Assembly: GCF_030687535.1 (NCBI RefSeq)
Contig: NZ_CP117437.1
Span: 3,555,501-3,619,500, forward strand
Reading direction: 5' to 3'
Length of the DNA: 64,000 bases
DNA from: Pseudomonas sp. FP2335
GTDB lineage: Bacteria > Pseudomonadota > Gammaproteobacteria > Pseudomonadales > Pseudomonadaceae
The stretch's first letter is position 1, and every line of letters begins with the position of its first letter. Under the pieces are notes generated by a model. The model was not told the DNA's origin. It saw nothing but the letters and a program-made list of their open reading frames with translations, and did not search any database. This document shows, piece by piece, positions 35,043 to 43,787 of the stretch. Both the position numbers and the translations under genes were made by a program.

Positions 35043-36136
35043 CAGGCAACCCTCGCAACACGTCGCCCGGGAGCTTGGACCAAGCGGCCCTGGCTATCGA
35101 ACACAAACAGTTTATGGGTGGGGATATACACGCGGATCGGTGCGTCGACGTCGTACTCATGCACCCCCGGCAGGTGCAGCACCAGTAGGAAATGTTCGCT
35201 GCGCACATGCAGAAAGGTTTCCGAGCCGCTGATCTCGGCGACTTCCACAGTCACCGCCAGCTCCAGGTCATCGTCGTTGCTCGGCACCAGGCTGATATGG
35301 CTGGGACGCACGCCAAAACGGAATTCGCCTTCACCGATGGGGCGCAAATCGACATTGAGCGGAAAGTGCACAAAATTCGCGAAGCTGACTTCGTTGCCGC
35401 TGATCCGTCCCGGCATCAGGTTGATCGGCGGTTCGGAAAACAGCTCGGCAGCCAGCACGCTCTGGGGTTGGTGATAGACCTCGGCGGCCTTGCCGCTCTG
35501 AATCACCCGACCTTCGTGAAGGATGGTGGTGGTGCCACCCAGCGCCAGGGCTTCGTTGGGTTCGGTGGTGGCGTAGATGGCGATGGTATGGCGCGCCTTG
35601 AACAGCTCGCGCATTTCCTGACGCAGCTCTTCGCGCAGTTTGTAGTCCAGGTTCACCAGCGGCTCATCGAACAGGATCAACTCGGCGTCTTTCACCAAGG
35701 CCCGGGCCATGGCCGTGCGCTGCTGCTGGCCGCCGGACAATTCCAGCGGGTGGCGCTGCAGGAATTTCTCGATGCGCAGCATCTTGGCGGTTTCCAGCAC
35801 CTTGCTCTGGATCAACTCGTTGGCCATCCCGGCCTGGCGCAAGGGCGAGGCGATGTTTTCGAACACGGTCATGGTCGGGTAGTTGATGAACTGCTGATAC
35901 ACCATCGATACGTTGCGCAGGCGCACCGGCTTGTGGGTGACATCCACGCCGTTCATCAGAATGCGGCCGCTGTCGGGCTTGTCCAGGCCGGCCATCAGGC
36001 GCATCAGGCTGGTCTTGCCGGACAGGGTGCGGCCGAGCAACACGTTGAAGGAACCGGCTTCGAAACGCAGGGTGGCGTCGTCGATCCAGGTTTGGCCTTC
36101 AACGACGCGGGAGACATGTTCCAGGGTCAATGACAT
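35042..36136 (-). CDS. ABC ATPase, GlpS-like, lacking the H-loop histidine
   Basis: A 364-residue CUT1-type ATPase with TOBE domain. Walker A GRTLSGKT (35-42), signature LSGGQ (133-137) and Walker B LILFDEP (153-159) are present. At the switch region it reads IYATTEPNEAL, with Thr191 where the catalytic His normally stands. It is the first gene of the six-gene operon. The ATG at 36136 is preferred, although the frame runs 68 codons further upstream through the promoter region. A sigma-54 promoter lies 46-62 bases upstream. Confidence 0.9.
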   Translation of the reverse strand: MSLTLEHVSRVVEGQTWIDDATLRFEAGSFNVLLGRTLSGKTSLMRLMAGLDKPDSGRILMNGVDVTHKPVRLRNVSMVYQQFINYPTMTVFENIASPLRQAGMANELIQSKVLETAKMLRIEKFLQRHPLELSGGQQQRTAMARALVKDAELILFDEPLVNLDYKLREELRQEMRELFKARHTIAIYATTEPNEALALGGTTTILHEGRVIQSGKAAEVYHQPQSVLAAELFSEPPINLMPGRISGNEVSFANFVHFPLNVDLRPIGEGEFRFGVRPSHISLVPSNDDDLELAVTVEVAEISGSETFLHVRSEHFLLVLHLPGVHEYDVDAPIRVYIPTHKLFVFDSQGRLVQAPGRRVARVA

Positions 36137-36181
36137 GACACGACCTTTTTTATTATTGGAATGAATCTGGCCATTCGTCAG

Positions 36182-36198
36182 AGCGAGTTTCGTGCCAA
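36182..36198 (-). promoter_or_regulatory. Sigma-54 (-24/-12) promoter of the glp-type ABC operon
   Basis: Reading leftward the sequence is TTGGCACGAAACTCGCT, against consensus TTGGCACG-N4-TTGCW. The invariant GG and GC are separated by exactly 10 bases. Only one of the -12 positions differs (TCGC for TTGC). It is 46 bases before the first ATPase start, and a sigma-54 activator gene is divergent. Confidence 0.78.
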
Positions 36199-36240
36199 AA
36201 CTGCAAGTGCTTGATGTATGAGGAAATGGCTTGAACGGGA

Positions 36241-36303
36241 TGTTCGGGAGTGAACAATCCGACTGAACAACTGAACAGTTCGGGGGTTGACAATGAACAG
36301 TTC
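36241..36303. promoter_or_regulatory. Upstream activator sites for the sigma-54 regulator
   Basis: Two copies of the palindrome GAACAGTTC at 36273-36281 and 36295-36303 are spaced 22 bases apart (two helical turns). Further TGAACA half-sites surround them, and TGTTC-N6-GAACA is at 36241-36256. They lie about 45-105 bases upstream of the -24 element, the normal place for enhancer binding. Confidence 0.62.
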
Positions 36304-36339
36304 TGAACAACACTCTCTTGGCCATCGACACCGCCAACA

Positions 36340-36429
36340 TGTGGGAGCGGGCTTGCCCGCGATGACGGTGTATCAGCTTGCCTGTTCAGTGACTGACCCA
36401 CCGCTATCGCGGGCAAGCCCGCTCCCACA
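36340..36429. repeat. REPIN-like REP doublet
   Basis: Inverted REP copies TGTGGGAGCGGGCTTGCCCG and CGGGCAAGCCCGCTCCCACA flank GATGACGGTGTATCAG...TGACTGACCCACCG. It is located in the 5' region of the sigma-54 activator gene, downstream of the enhancer-like sites. Confidence 0.88.
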
Positions 36430-36478
36430 TCGGGCTGCGCAAGGCTGTATAAAAATAACAATAAAAGAAGGTCACACC

Positions 36479-38296
36479 ATGGCCGAACCCTTGGCTCACG
36501 ACACCCTTATCCAGGAATCCTGGCGCCGTTGCCGCGCATTCGGCCTGGACCATCAAAGCGCCCCCTGCTTTGATCAACTGCCCGCCGCAGGCATCAGCCA
36601 ACTGCTCGAAAGCCAACATTCCCTGGTGCAGACCACCCACCAGGAAGTGTTGCCGTACTACGAGAACATCCTGAGCAATTCCAACTGCCTGATCATGCTG
36701 GCCGACAACCAGGGCCAGGTGCTGACCTCGTGGGGCACCCAGCGGTTCATCGAGCCGAAACTGGCCCGCGGCTTCAACCCTGGCGCCAGCTGGCAGGAGC
36801 GTTCCAGCGGCACCAATGCCATCGGCACCGCGCTGGCCTGTGCCCAGGCGGTGCATATCGAGCACGACGAACACTTCCTCAAGGCCAACCGCTTTATGAC
36901 CGGTTCGGCGGCGCCGATTTTCGATGCGCAGCGCGAGATCATTGCGGTGCTGGATGTGTCCAGCGACAGCTACCTGCCGCCCTCCCACACCTTGGGCATG
37001 GTCAAGATGATGAGCCAGACCGTAGAAAACCGGCTGATCCTCAACCTGTTTCGCGGTGAACACTTCCAACTGACCTTCAACACGGGCCTGAACAACCTCG
37101 ACAGCCAATGGGCCGGCCTGCTGATCTTTGATGACAGCGGCCAGGTGCTCTCGGCCAACCGCCGTGCAGACAACCTGCTGGGCATCAGCTTGTCGCGGGT
37201 GATGATCGACCGTTTGTTCAAGGTGTCGCTGCTGGAGTTGTTGAACCAGCCGGAAGGCTTGCCGTTTTCGTTGCAGGCGGCGGGACGCAATCGGTTCCAG
37301 TGCCTGTTGAAACGCCCCAAGCAGATGCCGGTGCAGGCGCGAGTATTCACACAACCCGCAGCGCCAAAGCCGGCAGCGGTTGGCCTGAAAACCTTGCACT
37401 TCGGCGACCTGCGCGTGGAGAAGGCCGTACGCCAGGCCGAGCGGTTGCTGGAGAAGGACATTCCGCTGCTGATCCACGGCGAAACCGGCGTGGGCAAAGA
37501 GGTGTTCGTCAAAGCCCTGCACCAGGCCAGTTCCCGCAGCCAGCAGGCGTTTATCGCGGTGAACTGTGCGGCCATTCCGGCTGAGCTGGTGGAATCGGAA
37601 CTGTTCGGCTACGAAAAAGGCGCGTTCACCGGGGCCAATCAGAAAGGCAGCATTGGCCTGATCCGCAAGGCCGACAAGGGCACGTTGTTTCTTGACGAGA
37701 TCGGCGATATGCCGCTGCCGACCCAGGCGCGTTTACTAAGGGTGTTGCAGGAACGTTGTGTGCAACCAGTCGGTAGTAGCGAGCTGTTCCCGGTGGATTT
37801 GCGCATTATCTCGGCCACCAACCGCGCCCTGCGCGAATGGGTGCAGGCCGGGCGTTTTCGTGAGGATTTGTACTACCGCATTGGTGGCTTGACCCTGGAG
37901 TTGCCGCCCTTGCGCGAGCGCACCGATAAGCAGGCGCTGTTCCAGCAACTGTGGCAACAACACCGCGAGCCGACCCAATGGGCCGGGCTGAGCGCCGAGG
38001 TGCTGGCACTGTTTGAGCAGCATCCGTGGCCGGGGAATTTGCGCCAGGTGAGCAGCGTGTTGCAGGTCGCGCTGGCGATGGCCGAAGAGCAGCCGATTCG
38101 CGCGGAACACCTGCCGGATGATTTTTTTGTCGACCTGAACGTGACGCCGCCGCTGCCCGCCAATGAGTTTCTGGATGACAACATCGACCTGAACCAGCGC
38201 TTGAAGGCGCTCGGCGGGAACATTTCCCACCTTGCGCGGGAACTCGGCGTCAGCCGCAACACCCTGTACAAACGCCTGCGCCAGAACGAACCCTAG
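36479..38296 (+). CDS. Sigma-54-dependent transcriptional activator (AcoR-like, GAF-AAA+-Fis)
   Basis: A 605-residue enhancer-binding protein. Residues about 60-190 form a GAF-type sensor (SGTNAIGTAL), followed by a PAS-like segment (about 205-280). The AAA+ domain has Walker A GETGVGKE (about 334-341), the sigma-54 contact loop GAFTGA (about 381-386) and Walker B TLFLDEIGDM. A Fis-type HTH (about 575-602; LARELGVSRNTLYKRLR) ends the protein. The architecture matches AcoR-type activators that respond to small alcohols or polyols. It is divergent from the glpS-like operon, which has a matching -24/-12 promoter, so it almost certainly activates it. The frame is open upstream through a REP doublet; ATG 36479 follows GAAGG. 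Confidence 0.9.
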   Translation: MAEPLAHDTLIQESWRRCRAFGLDHQSAPCFDQLPAAGISQLLESQHSLVQTTHQEVLPYYENILSNSNCLIMLADNQGQVLTSWGTQRFIEPKLARGFNPGASWQERSSGTNAIGTALACAQAVHIEHDEHFLKANRFMTGSAAPIFDAQREIIAVLDVSSDSYLPPSHTLGMVKMMSQTVENRLILNLFRGEHFQLTFNTGLNNLDSQWAGLLIFDDSGQVLSANRRADNLLGISLSRVMIDRLFKVSLLELLNQPEGLPFSLQAAGRNRFQCLLKRPKQMPVQARVFTQPAAPKPAAVGLKTLHFGDLRVEKAVRQAERLLEKDIPLLIHGETGVGKEVFVKALHQASSRSQQAFIAVNCAAIPAELVESELFGYEKGAFTGANQKGSIGLIRKADKGTLFLDEIGDMPLPTQARLLRVLQERCVQPVGSSELFPVDLRIISATNRALREWVQAGRFREDLYYRIGGLTLELPPLRERTDKQALFQQLWQQHREPTQWAGLSAEVLALFEQHPWPGNLRQVSSVLQVALAMAEEQPIRAEHLPDDFFVDLNVTPPLPANEFLDDNIDLNQRLKALGGNISHLARELGVSRNTLYKRLRQNEP

Positions 38297-39225
38297 CGCG
38301 GCTTGACCACCACCAGCAGGTCGGTGAAGTACTCCACCTGGATCGGCAGGTTATCCGCCAGTGCCGCGAGCGCCGCCGTCGTGTCATCCAGTTTGAACAC
38401 CCCGGACACCCGCAGGTTGCGCAGGGCCTCGGGATCGAAACGCAGCATCCCGTGGCGATAGCTGGCCAAGGTTTGCAGGACGTCGCCGAGGGGTTGGTCA
38501 TTGACCTTGAGCAGGCCACGGGTCCAGGCGTCCGCATCGGCATTGCCGGTGGCTTGCGCAGGCTGCGCGTGACCGTGGTCAAGCACCGAACGCTGGCCGG
38601 CCATGACCTTGACGCTGTCGCGGCTGTCGCCCTGCACGGCCACGGTGGACTCGATCACCGTGACCACAGTCGTTCCGTCGGCCGCACGCTTGACCAGATA
38701 ACGGGTGCCCAGTGCCGTCGCCGTGCCCTGGTCGGTGCGCACTACGAACGGTCGCTGCGCATCCTTGGCCACATCGACCCAGAGTTCGCCTTGCAGCAAC
38801 TCGATCACTCGCTGGTGGCCGTCAAATTTCACGTCCACCGCCGAGTTGCTGTTGAGCTGCAGTTGGCTGCCATCGTCGAGGGCGATCTGCCGGCGTTCGC
38901 CGATGCCGGTGCGCTGGTCAGCCATCCACACCGGCAGGTGTTGCAGGCCCAGCCAGGCGCAGAGCACCAAGCCGAGCAAACCGACCGCCTGGGCGCCACG
39001 CCGGTGTTGGGGCGCAAACGCACGGTTGAGGGCGCGACGCGCAGGCTTTGCCGGCAAGGTGTCGAGGCTGCCCCACAGGCCGCGCATGCGCTCGATGGCG
39101 ACGGCGTGGCGCGGGTCGGCGTCGCACCATGCGCGGAAGGCCTGGCGCTCGGCGTCGCTGACGTCTTCGTCGTGCAAGCGTGTCAGCCAATTCGCCGCTT
39201 GCTGGATGATGTGTTCGCAGTTCAT
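38293..39225 (-). CDS. FecR-family anti-sigma factor
   Basis: 310 residues. The N-terminal DUF4880 region (AANWLTRLHDEDVSDAERQAFRAWCDADPRHAVAIERM) binds the sigma factor in the cytoplasm. A single membrane helix lies at about 78-95. The periplasmic FecR core (GERRQIALDDGSQLQLNSNSAVDV, GTATALGTRYLV, VMAGQR) and a small STN-like C-terminal domain follow. The start shares one base with the stop of the FecI-type gene (TAATG), so the two are translationally coupled. Confidence 0.9.
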   Translation of the reverse strand: MNCEHIIQQAANWLTRLHDEDVSDAERQAFRAWCDADPRHAVAIERMRGLWGSLDTLPAKPARRALNRAFAPQHRRGAQAVGLLGLVLCAWLGLQHLPVWMADQRTGIGERRQIALDDGSQLQLNSNSAVDVKFDGHQRVIELLQGELWVDVAKDAQRPFVVRTDQGTATALGTRYLVKRAADGTTVVTVIESTVAVQGDSRDSVKVMAGQRSVLDHGHAQPAQATGNADADAWTRGLLKVNDQPLGDVLQTLASYRHGMLRFDPEALRNLRVSGVFKLDDTTAALAALADNLPIQVEYFTDLLVVVKPR

Positions 39226-39764
39226 TAGAGCGGGTCGGCCCCGTGCAGGCTGTGGTAACAGTGCACCAGGGCGCTGGAGATGTAGTTTTTGACGGTGCTG
39301 GAGGAAACGTCCAGGCGCGTGGCGATTTCACTGTAGGTGAGCCCGTCGAGGCGACTTAACAGAAAGGCCTCGCGAGCCTTGGCGGGCAAGCCGGCGAGCA
39401 TCTCGGCGATGCGTTCCAGGGCTTGCAGCGCGACATGGATCGCCGCTGGGTCGGGCATGCCGGCGTCTTCGCACTGGACGGCGAGGGCCTCCATGTAGGC
39501 TTTTTCGATACGGCGACGACGGGCACTATCGATCAGCAAGCGCCCTGCCGTGGTCGCCAGGAACGCCCGGGGCTCCTTGATATGTTGCGGTTCGGCGAGC
39601 ATGAGGACGCGGATAAACGCATCGTGAGCCAGGTCGGCGGCGTGTTGCGAGCAACCCAGCTTTTTGCGCAGCCAGCCGTGCAACCAGCCGTGATGCTCGC
39701 TGTACATTGCCGCAAGGATCTGCTGACGGGCTGAACCGTCCAGCGTGGCCGGAATGTCATGCAT
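39225..39764 (-). CDS. FecI-type ECF sigma factor
   Basis: 179 residues: region 2 (MYSEHHGWLHGWLRKKLGCSQHAADLAHDAFIRVL) and region 4 (LAGLPAKAREAFLLSRLDGLTYSEIATRLDVSSSTVKNYI) typical of iron-starvation sigma factors. It is expected to direct transcription of the TonB receptor gene at 41140-43251, on the same strand but separated by a 1.2-kb repeat array. The start is ATG 39764 or TTG 39770. Confidence 0.9.
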   Translation of the reverse strand: MHDIPATLDGSARQQILAAMYSEHHGWLHGWLRKKLGCSQHAADLAHDAFIRVLMLAEPQHIKEPRAFLATTAGRLLIDSARRRRIEKAYMEALAVQCEDAGMPDPAAIHVALQALERIAEMLAGLPAKAREAFLLSRLDGLTYSEIATRLDVSSSTVKNYISSALVHCYHSLHGADPL

Positions 39765-39879
39765 GCGCAAAAGAGTCTCAAATGGGAAATATTACCAATT
39801 GCGCAAACAATGCCAGTAAAACGAGGTAGGAGCAAGAACCACTGAGCAGCACCTATCACTGTTGACTGACGGACCGTCA

Positions 39880-41125
39880 TCGCGGGCAAGCCCACAGTTG
39901 ATTGATGTTGATGGGAAGTGAGTGTTCGGCTGGAGATCGCCCAGGCACTGCCAATCCCCTGTGGGAGCTGTCGAGCTTTAGCGAGGCTGCGAAGGCGGTG
40001 AGACTGTTGGTGGAGGTGTTGGCTGAACGACCGCTTTCGCGGGCAAGCCCGCTCCCACAGGTGATTGGTGTTGATGGATAGTGAGTGTTCGGCTGGAGAT
40101 CGCCCTCACACCGCCAATCCCCTGTGGGAGCTGTCGAGCTTTAGCGAGGCTGCGAAGGCGGCGGTACTGTCGGTAGAGGTTTTGGCTGAACCACCGCTTT
40201 CGCGGGCAAGCCCGCTCCCACAGGTGATTGGTGTTGGCGGGCTGTCAGTGCTCGGCTGGAGATCGCCCGAACACTGCCAATCCCCTGTGGGAGCTGTCGA
40301 GCCCTAGCGAGGCTGCGAAAGCGGTGGCACTGTTGATAGAGGTTTTGGCTGAACCACCGCTTTCGCGGGCAAGCCCGCTCCCACAGGTGATTGGTGTTGA
40401 TGGGGAGTGAGTGTTCGGCTGGAGATCGCCCAGGCACTGCCAATCCCCTGTGGGAGCTGTCGAGCTTTAGCGAGGCGGCGAAGGCGGTGGCACTGTTGGT
40501 AGAGGTGTTGGCTGAACCACCGCTTTCGCGGGCAAGCCCGCTCCCACAGGTGATTGGTGTTGATGGGGAGTGAGTGTTCGGCTGGAGATCGCCCAGGCAC
40601 TGCCAATCCCCTGTGGGAGCTGTCGAGCTTTAGCGAGGCGGCGAAGGCGGCGGCACTGTTGGTAGAGGTGTTGGCTGAACCACCGCTTTCGCGGGCAAGC
40701 CCGCTCCCACAGGTGATTGGTGTCGATGGGGAGTGAGTGTTCGGCTGGAGATCGCCCAGGCACTGCTAGTCCCCTGTGGGAGCTGTCGAGCTTTAGCGAG
40801 GCTGCGAAGGCGGCGGTACTGTCGGTAGAGGTTTTGGCTGAACCACCGCTTTCGCGGGCAAGCCCGCTCCCACAGGTGATTGGTGTTGATGGATAGTGAG
40901 TGTTCGGCTGGAGATCGCCCTCACACCGCCAATCCCCTGTGGGAGCTGTCGAGCTTTAGCGAGGCTGCGAAGGCGGTGAGACTGTTGGTGGAGGTGTTGG
41001 CTGAACGACCGCTTTCGCGGGCAAGCCCGCTCCCACAGGTGATTGGTGTTGATGGATAGTGAGTGCTCGGCTGGAGATCGCCCAGGCACTGCCAATCCCC
41101 TGTGGGAGCTGGCTTGCCTGCGATG
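39880..41125. repeat. Tandem array B of the 163-bp REP-containing repeat (seven full copies plus partial ends)
   Basis: The marker TGTGGGAGCTGTCGAGC begins at 39960, 40123, 40286, 40449, 40612, 40775 and 40938, and a partial copy begins at 41101: seven successive periods of exactly 163 bases. The left end is a half unit from about 39880. Units have the same organisation as array A, but share array-specific bases (CGAGCTTTAGCGAGG instead of CGAACTTTAGTGAGG; GATTGGTGTTGATGG instead of GATCGGCGGTGCTGG). The array lies between the TonB receptor 3' end and the FecI-type gene. No gene is present. Confidence 0.95.
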
Positions 41126-41139
41126 ACGGTCTGTCAGCC

Positions 41140-43251
41140 TCAGCGCCAGCTCCAGGACACGCCGGTGTAGATGCCGCGACCATCGCCCGGTGTGGAACGC
41201 GCCATGTCTGCGCCCTTGTCGTCGTAACCCGGCGTGACGGTATTGGCGTAGCGACGGTTGGTGAGGTTGCGCAGGTCAACCCAGGCTTGCCAGTCGTGCT
41301 TGGGGGCGTCGTAACCGAAGGTTGCACCCAAGAGGGTGTAGGACGCAGCCGTGTAGGAATTGGCATAGTCCACTGCCACTTTTGACGAATGCTCGGTGTT
41401 GAAGCTGGTGTAGAAACCGGTCGGATGGCTGTAGCGCAACTGCCCCTGGTAGTAGTGCCTGGGGATACCCGGCAAGGTGTTGTCGCCGAAGCGCTCATCG
41501 TCGCGGTAGTGGAAGTCGCTGAAGGTATATGCCTGGCGCAGGTCGAGCTTGCCACTGCCGCCGCCGTCCCACAGCGGGCTGAGCAGGCTCAGTTCGATGC
41601 CTTGGTGGATGGTCGGGCTGGCGTTGTTTTCGGCGACGATGGCGTTGGTCGTGGCAGTCTGCGCCTGGGTTTCGACGGTGAGCAGTTCGTGGCGCACTTC
41701 GGAGCGGTACAGCGCCAGATCCCACTGGCCGAACCAGTGTTCACCACGCCCACCGACTTCCAGGGTGGTGGCGGTCTGGTTTTTCAGGCTGACACCTTCG
41801 CGGGCCATGCCTTTGGCCGGTCCACTCGTAAAATACTTGTTGGAACCCCAGATCATCGACCACGCATGCGGCGGCTCCACCGAGCGGCTCAGGTTGCCGT
41901 AGACCTGCAATTGCGGCGTGAAGTCGTAACGCAGGCCGACCCGTGGTGCGTAGTCCCAATCGTGCTGGCTCAGCGGTGCGTGGGTCTCTGGGTAAGTGAC
42001 TTCGGTTTCGCGGCGGGTATAGATTGCCGCGAGGCCGGTGGTCAGCCACAGGTCCGGCACCAGCTCCAGGTCGTTGCCGATGTGCAGTACGGTGTCGGAG
42101 CCCAGGTAGCTGTAGTCGCGGGTCTTGGTGCCGGGGGCATAGGTTGCGGTGTTGCCGGCCGGTATACGCACGTATTCCGCGCCACCGTTATTGGGCATCG
42201 CCTGGGTAGTACGCAGGCCGATGGTGGTCTTGCTGTCGTGCCCAAACAGCGTGTCCTGGCGGATGTAATTGAGGGTGCTGCTGATGTCGGTGTAGGCGAC
42301 TTTCAGGCGGATGGTGCCTTCGCGCAGGTCCATCGGGTAATCGTGGTAGGCCAGGCCGAATTCGACGCGGGAGTTGTCATCCAGCTGCAAGGTGGTCTTG
42401 TTGGCGATCCAGGTCGAGCCCGGTTGCAGGCGCTTGGAGTCACGGGCGGCGTTGAGGCTGTTGGCGGCGCGGGGGTCGTGGCTGATCTGGTCGCGCGTCA
42501 ACTTGCCGGGGGTATCGTTGGTGGTTTCGCGGTAACGGATGTAAAAACGCGTTTCCAATTCCGGGCTGAAGCGGTAGCCGAAGTTGGCGGCGAAGCCTTT
42601 GCCGGTGGCTGCGCTCTGGCGTTGGTAGCCGTCGGATTCGGAGTCGGTGAGGCTGATGTAGTAGTCGGCATCCCCCAGCACCTGGCCCGAGCTGATCTCG
42701 CGCTGGGCGTAACCTTTGCTGCCCACTTCATAGCGCAGTTGCAGTTTGGGCGCATCGTAGCCGGTGCGGGTCACGTAGTTGACCGCGCCCCCCAGGGCCA
42801 AGGCGCCCTGGTCGAAACCATTGGCGCCGCGCAGCACTTCGACGCGGCTTTGCCACAACGGGTCTTTCAATTCATAGGGCGTGCCGCCGGGGCCGGTCAG
42901 CGGCAGGCCGTCGAACATTTCATACAGTCCCGAGCCATGGGCACCGGGGCTGCGGTTCAAGCCCGAGCCACGGATCGACAGTTTGATCCCTTCGTTGTTC
43001 GCTGCCTTGGCGTAAACCCCGGCCTGGTACTTGAACACGTCCTCGTTGGTGCTCACCCTGCCCTGCTGCACGCTGTCCATGTCGATGTAGTTGGTGCCGC
43101 CCGGCACGCTCTTGAGCTGGGCCTCGGCGATTTCGCCAGCGCTGGCTTCGCTGCTGGTGACTTCGACCGGGGCCAGTTGCAGACCTTCGGCGTGCACCAG
43201 TGAGCCAAAGGTCAGGGCAGCGAAAAGGAGCGGAGGTTGACGCAGCAACAT
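41140..43251 (-). CDS. TonB-dependent outer-membrane receptor
   Basis: A 703-residue receptor with signal peptide (cleavage after VHA), a plug domain (DVFKYQAGVYAK, LSIRGSGLNR, VEVLRGANGFDQGALALGGAVNYVTR) and a 22-strand barrel ending in the aromatic WSWR. It probably takes up a siderophore or metal chelate. The plug begins about 25 residues after the leader, so the ~80-residue N-terminal signalling (STN) domain found in FecA-type transducers is absent. Its placement upstream of FecI/FecR genes suggests that it belongs to that regulon. The start has AAGGA upstream. Confidence 0.92.
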   Translation of the reverse strand: MLLRQPPLLFAALTFGSLVHAEGLQLAPVEVTSSEASAGEIAEAQLKSVPGGTNYIDMDSVQQGRVSTNEDVFKYQAGVYAKAANNEGIKLSIRGSGLNRSPGAHGSGLYEMFDGLPLTGPGGTPYELKDPLWQSRVEVLRGANGFDQGALALGGAVNYVTRTGYDAPKLQLRYEVGSKGYAQREISSGQVLGDADYYISLTDSESDGYQRQSAATGKGFAANFGYRFSPELETRFYIRYRETTNDTPGKLTRDQISHDPRAANSLNAARDSKRLQPGSTWIANKTTLQLDDNSRVEFGLAYHDYPMDLREGTIRLKVAYTDISSTLNYIRQDTLFGHDSKTTIGLRTTQAMPNNGGAEYVRIPAGNTATYAPGTKTRDYSYLGSDTVLHIGNDLELVPDLWLTTGLAAIYTRRETEVTYPETHAPLSQHDWDYAPRVGLRYDFTPQLQVYGNLSRSVEPPHAWSMIWGSNKYFTSGPAKGMAREGVSLKNQTATTLEVGGRGEHWFGQWDLALYRSEVRHELLTVETQAQTATTNAIVAENNASPTIHQGIELSLLSPLWDGGGSGKLDLRQAYTFSDFHYRDDERFGDNTLPGIPRHYYQGQLRYSHPTGFYTSFNTEHSSKVAVDYANSYTAASYTLLGATFGYDAPKHDWQAWVDLRNLTNRRYANTVTPGYDDKGADMARSTPGDGRGIYTGVSWSWR

Positions 43252-43402
43252 GGGGTGGGTCCTTGGAAATCGGGGAGGCGAAAATGGCGGGGCCCAGATG
43301 GGAAGACAAGGATCGCGCTCAAGTCACGCCTGATTAACCGGGTATTTACCTGTGGCGTACAAGCGATCAGCAATGGCGGCCTGTCAGAAGGAAAGGATCG
43401 AT

Positions 43403-43681
43403 CTAACCGCGGCTGAGATTCAGCGTCTGCAACAGCTCATCGGCCTCTGAACCGGGAGGAAACCGCAAACCGTACATTTCATCGGTCGCCAAAATCTCGG
43501 CCAGGGTGTCATGCAACTGCTCCTCTGTCGGCGACTCCCGCAGCAGTTTGTGCGCGGGCAATAACAACTCCGCAGAAACGCCTTGAACGCTCGCGGCATT
43601 GATGACGGCAAACAGGATAAATCGCAGGCGAATCTCGCGATCAGTCGGCCAACGCGTTTTTTGCTTACCCAAGGCAGCCAC
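43403..43681 (-). CDS. Small conserved hypothetical protein, GTG start
   Basis: A 92-residue soluble, acidic, helical protein without recognisable motif (REIRLRFILFAVINAAS, EEQLHDTLAEILATDEMYGLRFPPG). It starts at GTG 43681; the Shine-Dalgarno is weak. It is flanked by a TonB receptor 5' region and the YddG-type exporter, on the same strand as both. Amino-acid composition looks like a genuine protein; function is unknown. Confidence 0.5.
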   Translation of the reverse strand: MAALGKQKTRWPTDREIRLRFILFAVINAASVQGVSAELLLPAHKLLRESPTEEQLHDTLAEILATDEMYGLRFPPGSEADELLQTLNLSRG

Positions 43682-43787
43682 TCATGTTTAAGAAAAGTCC
43701 GAGGCTATTGCCGAGCCGAGAGCGTTTCAAGCAGCGTCCGTGCACTTAGGCCCGTTCCTACACTGGAAAGCGAAATAACGTACTGGC

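Noticed and set aside
39960..41110. Series of 60-100-codon open frames repeated every 163 bases
   Set aside because: They are the tandem repeat read in various frames. The period is not a multiple of three and there are no start signals.
39880..41125. Possible CRISPR array
   Set aside because: The repeats are 163 bases with no variable spacers and no cas genes nearby; these are satellite-like REP arrays.
41389..43203. 604-codon open frame on the + strand
   Set aside because: Antisense to the TonB-dependent receptor, whose plug and barrel motifs are unmistakable.
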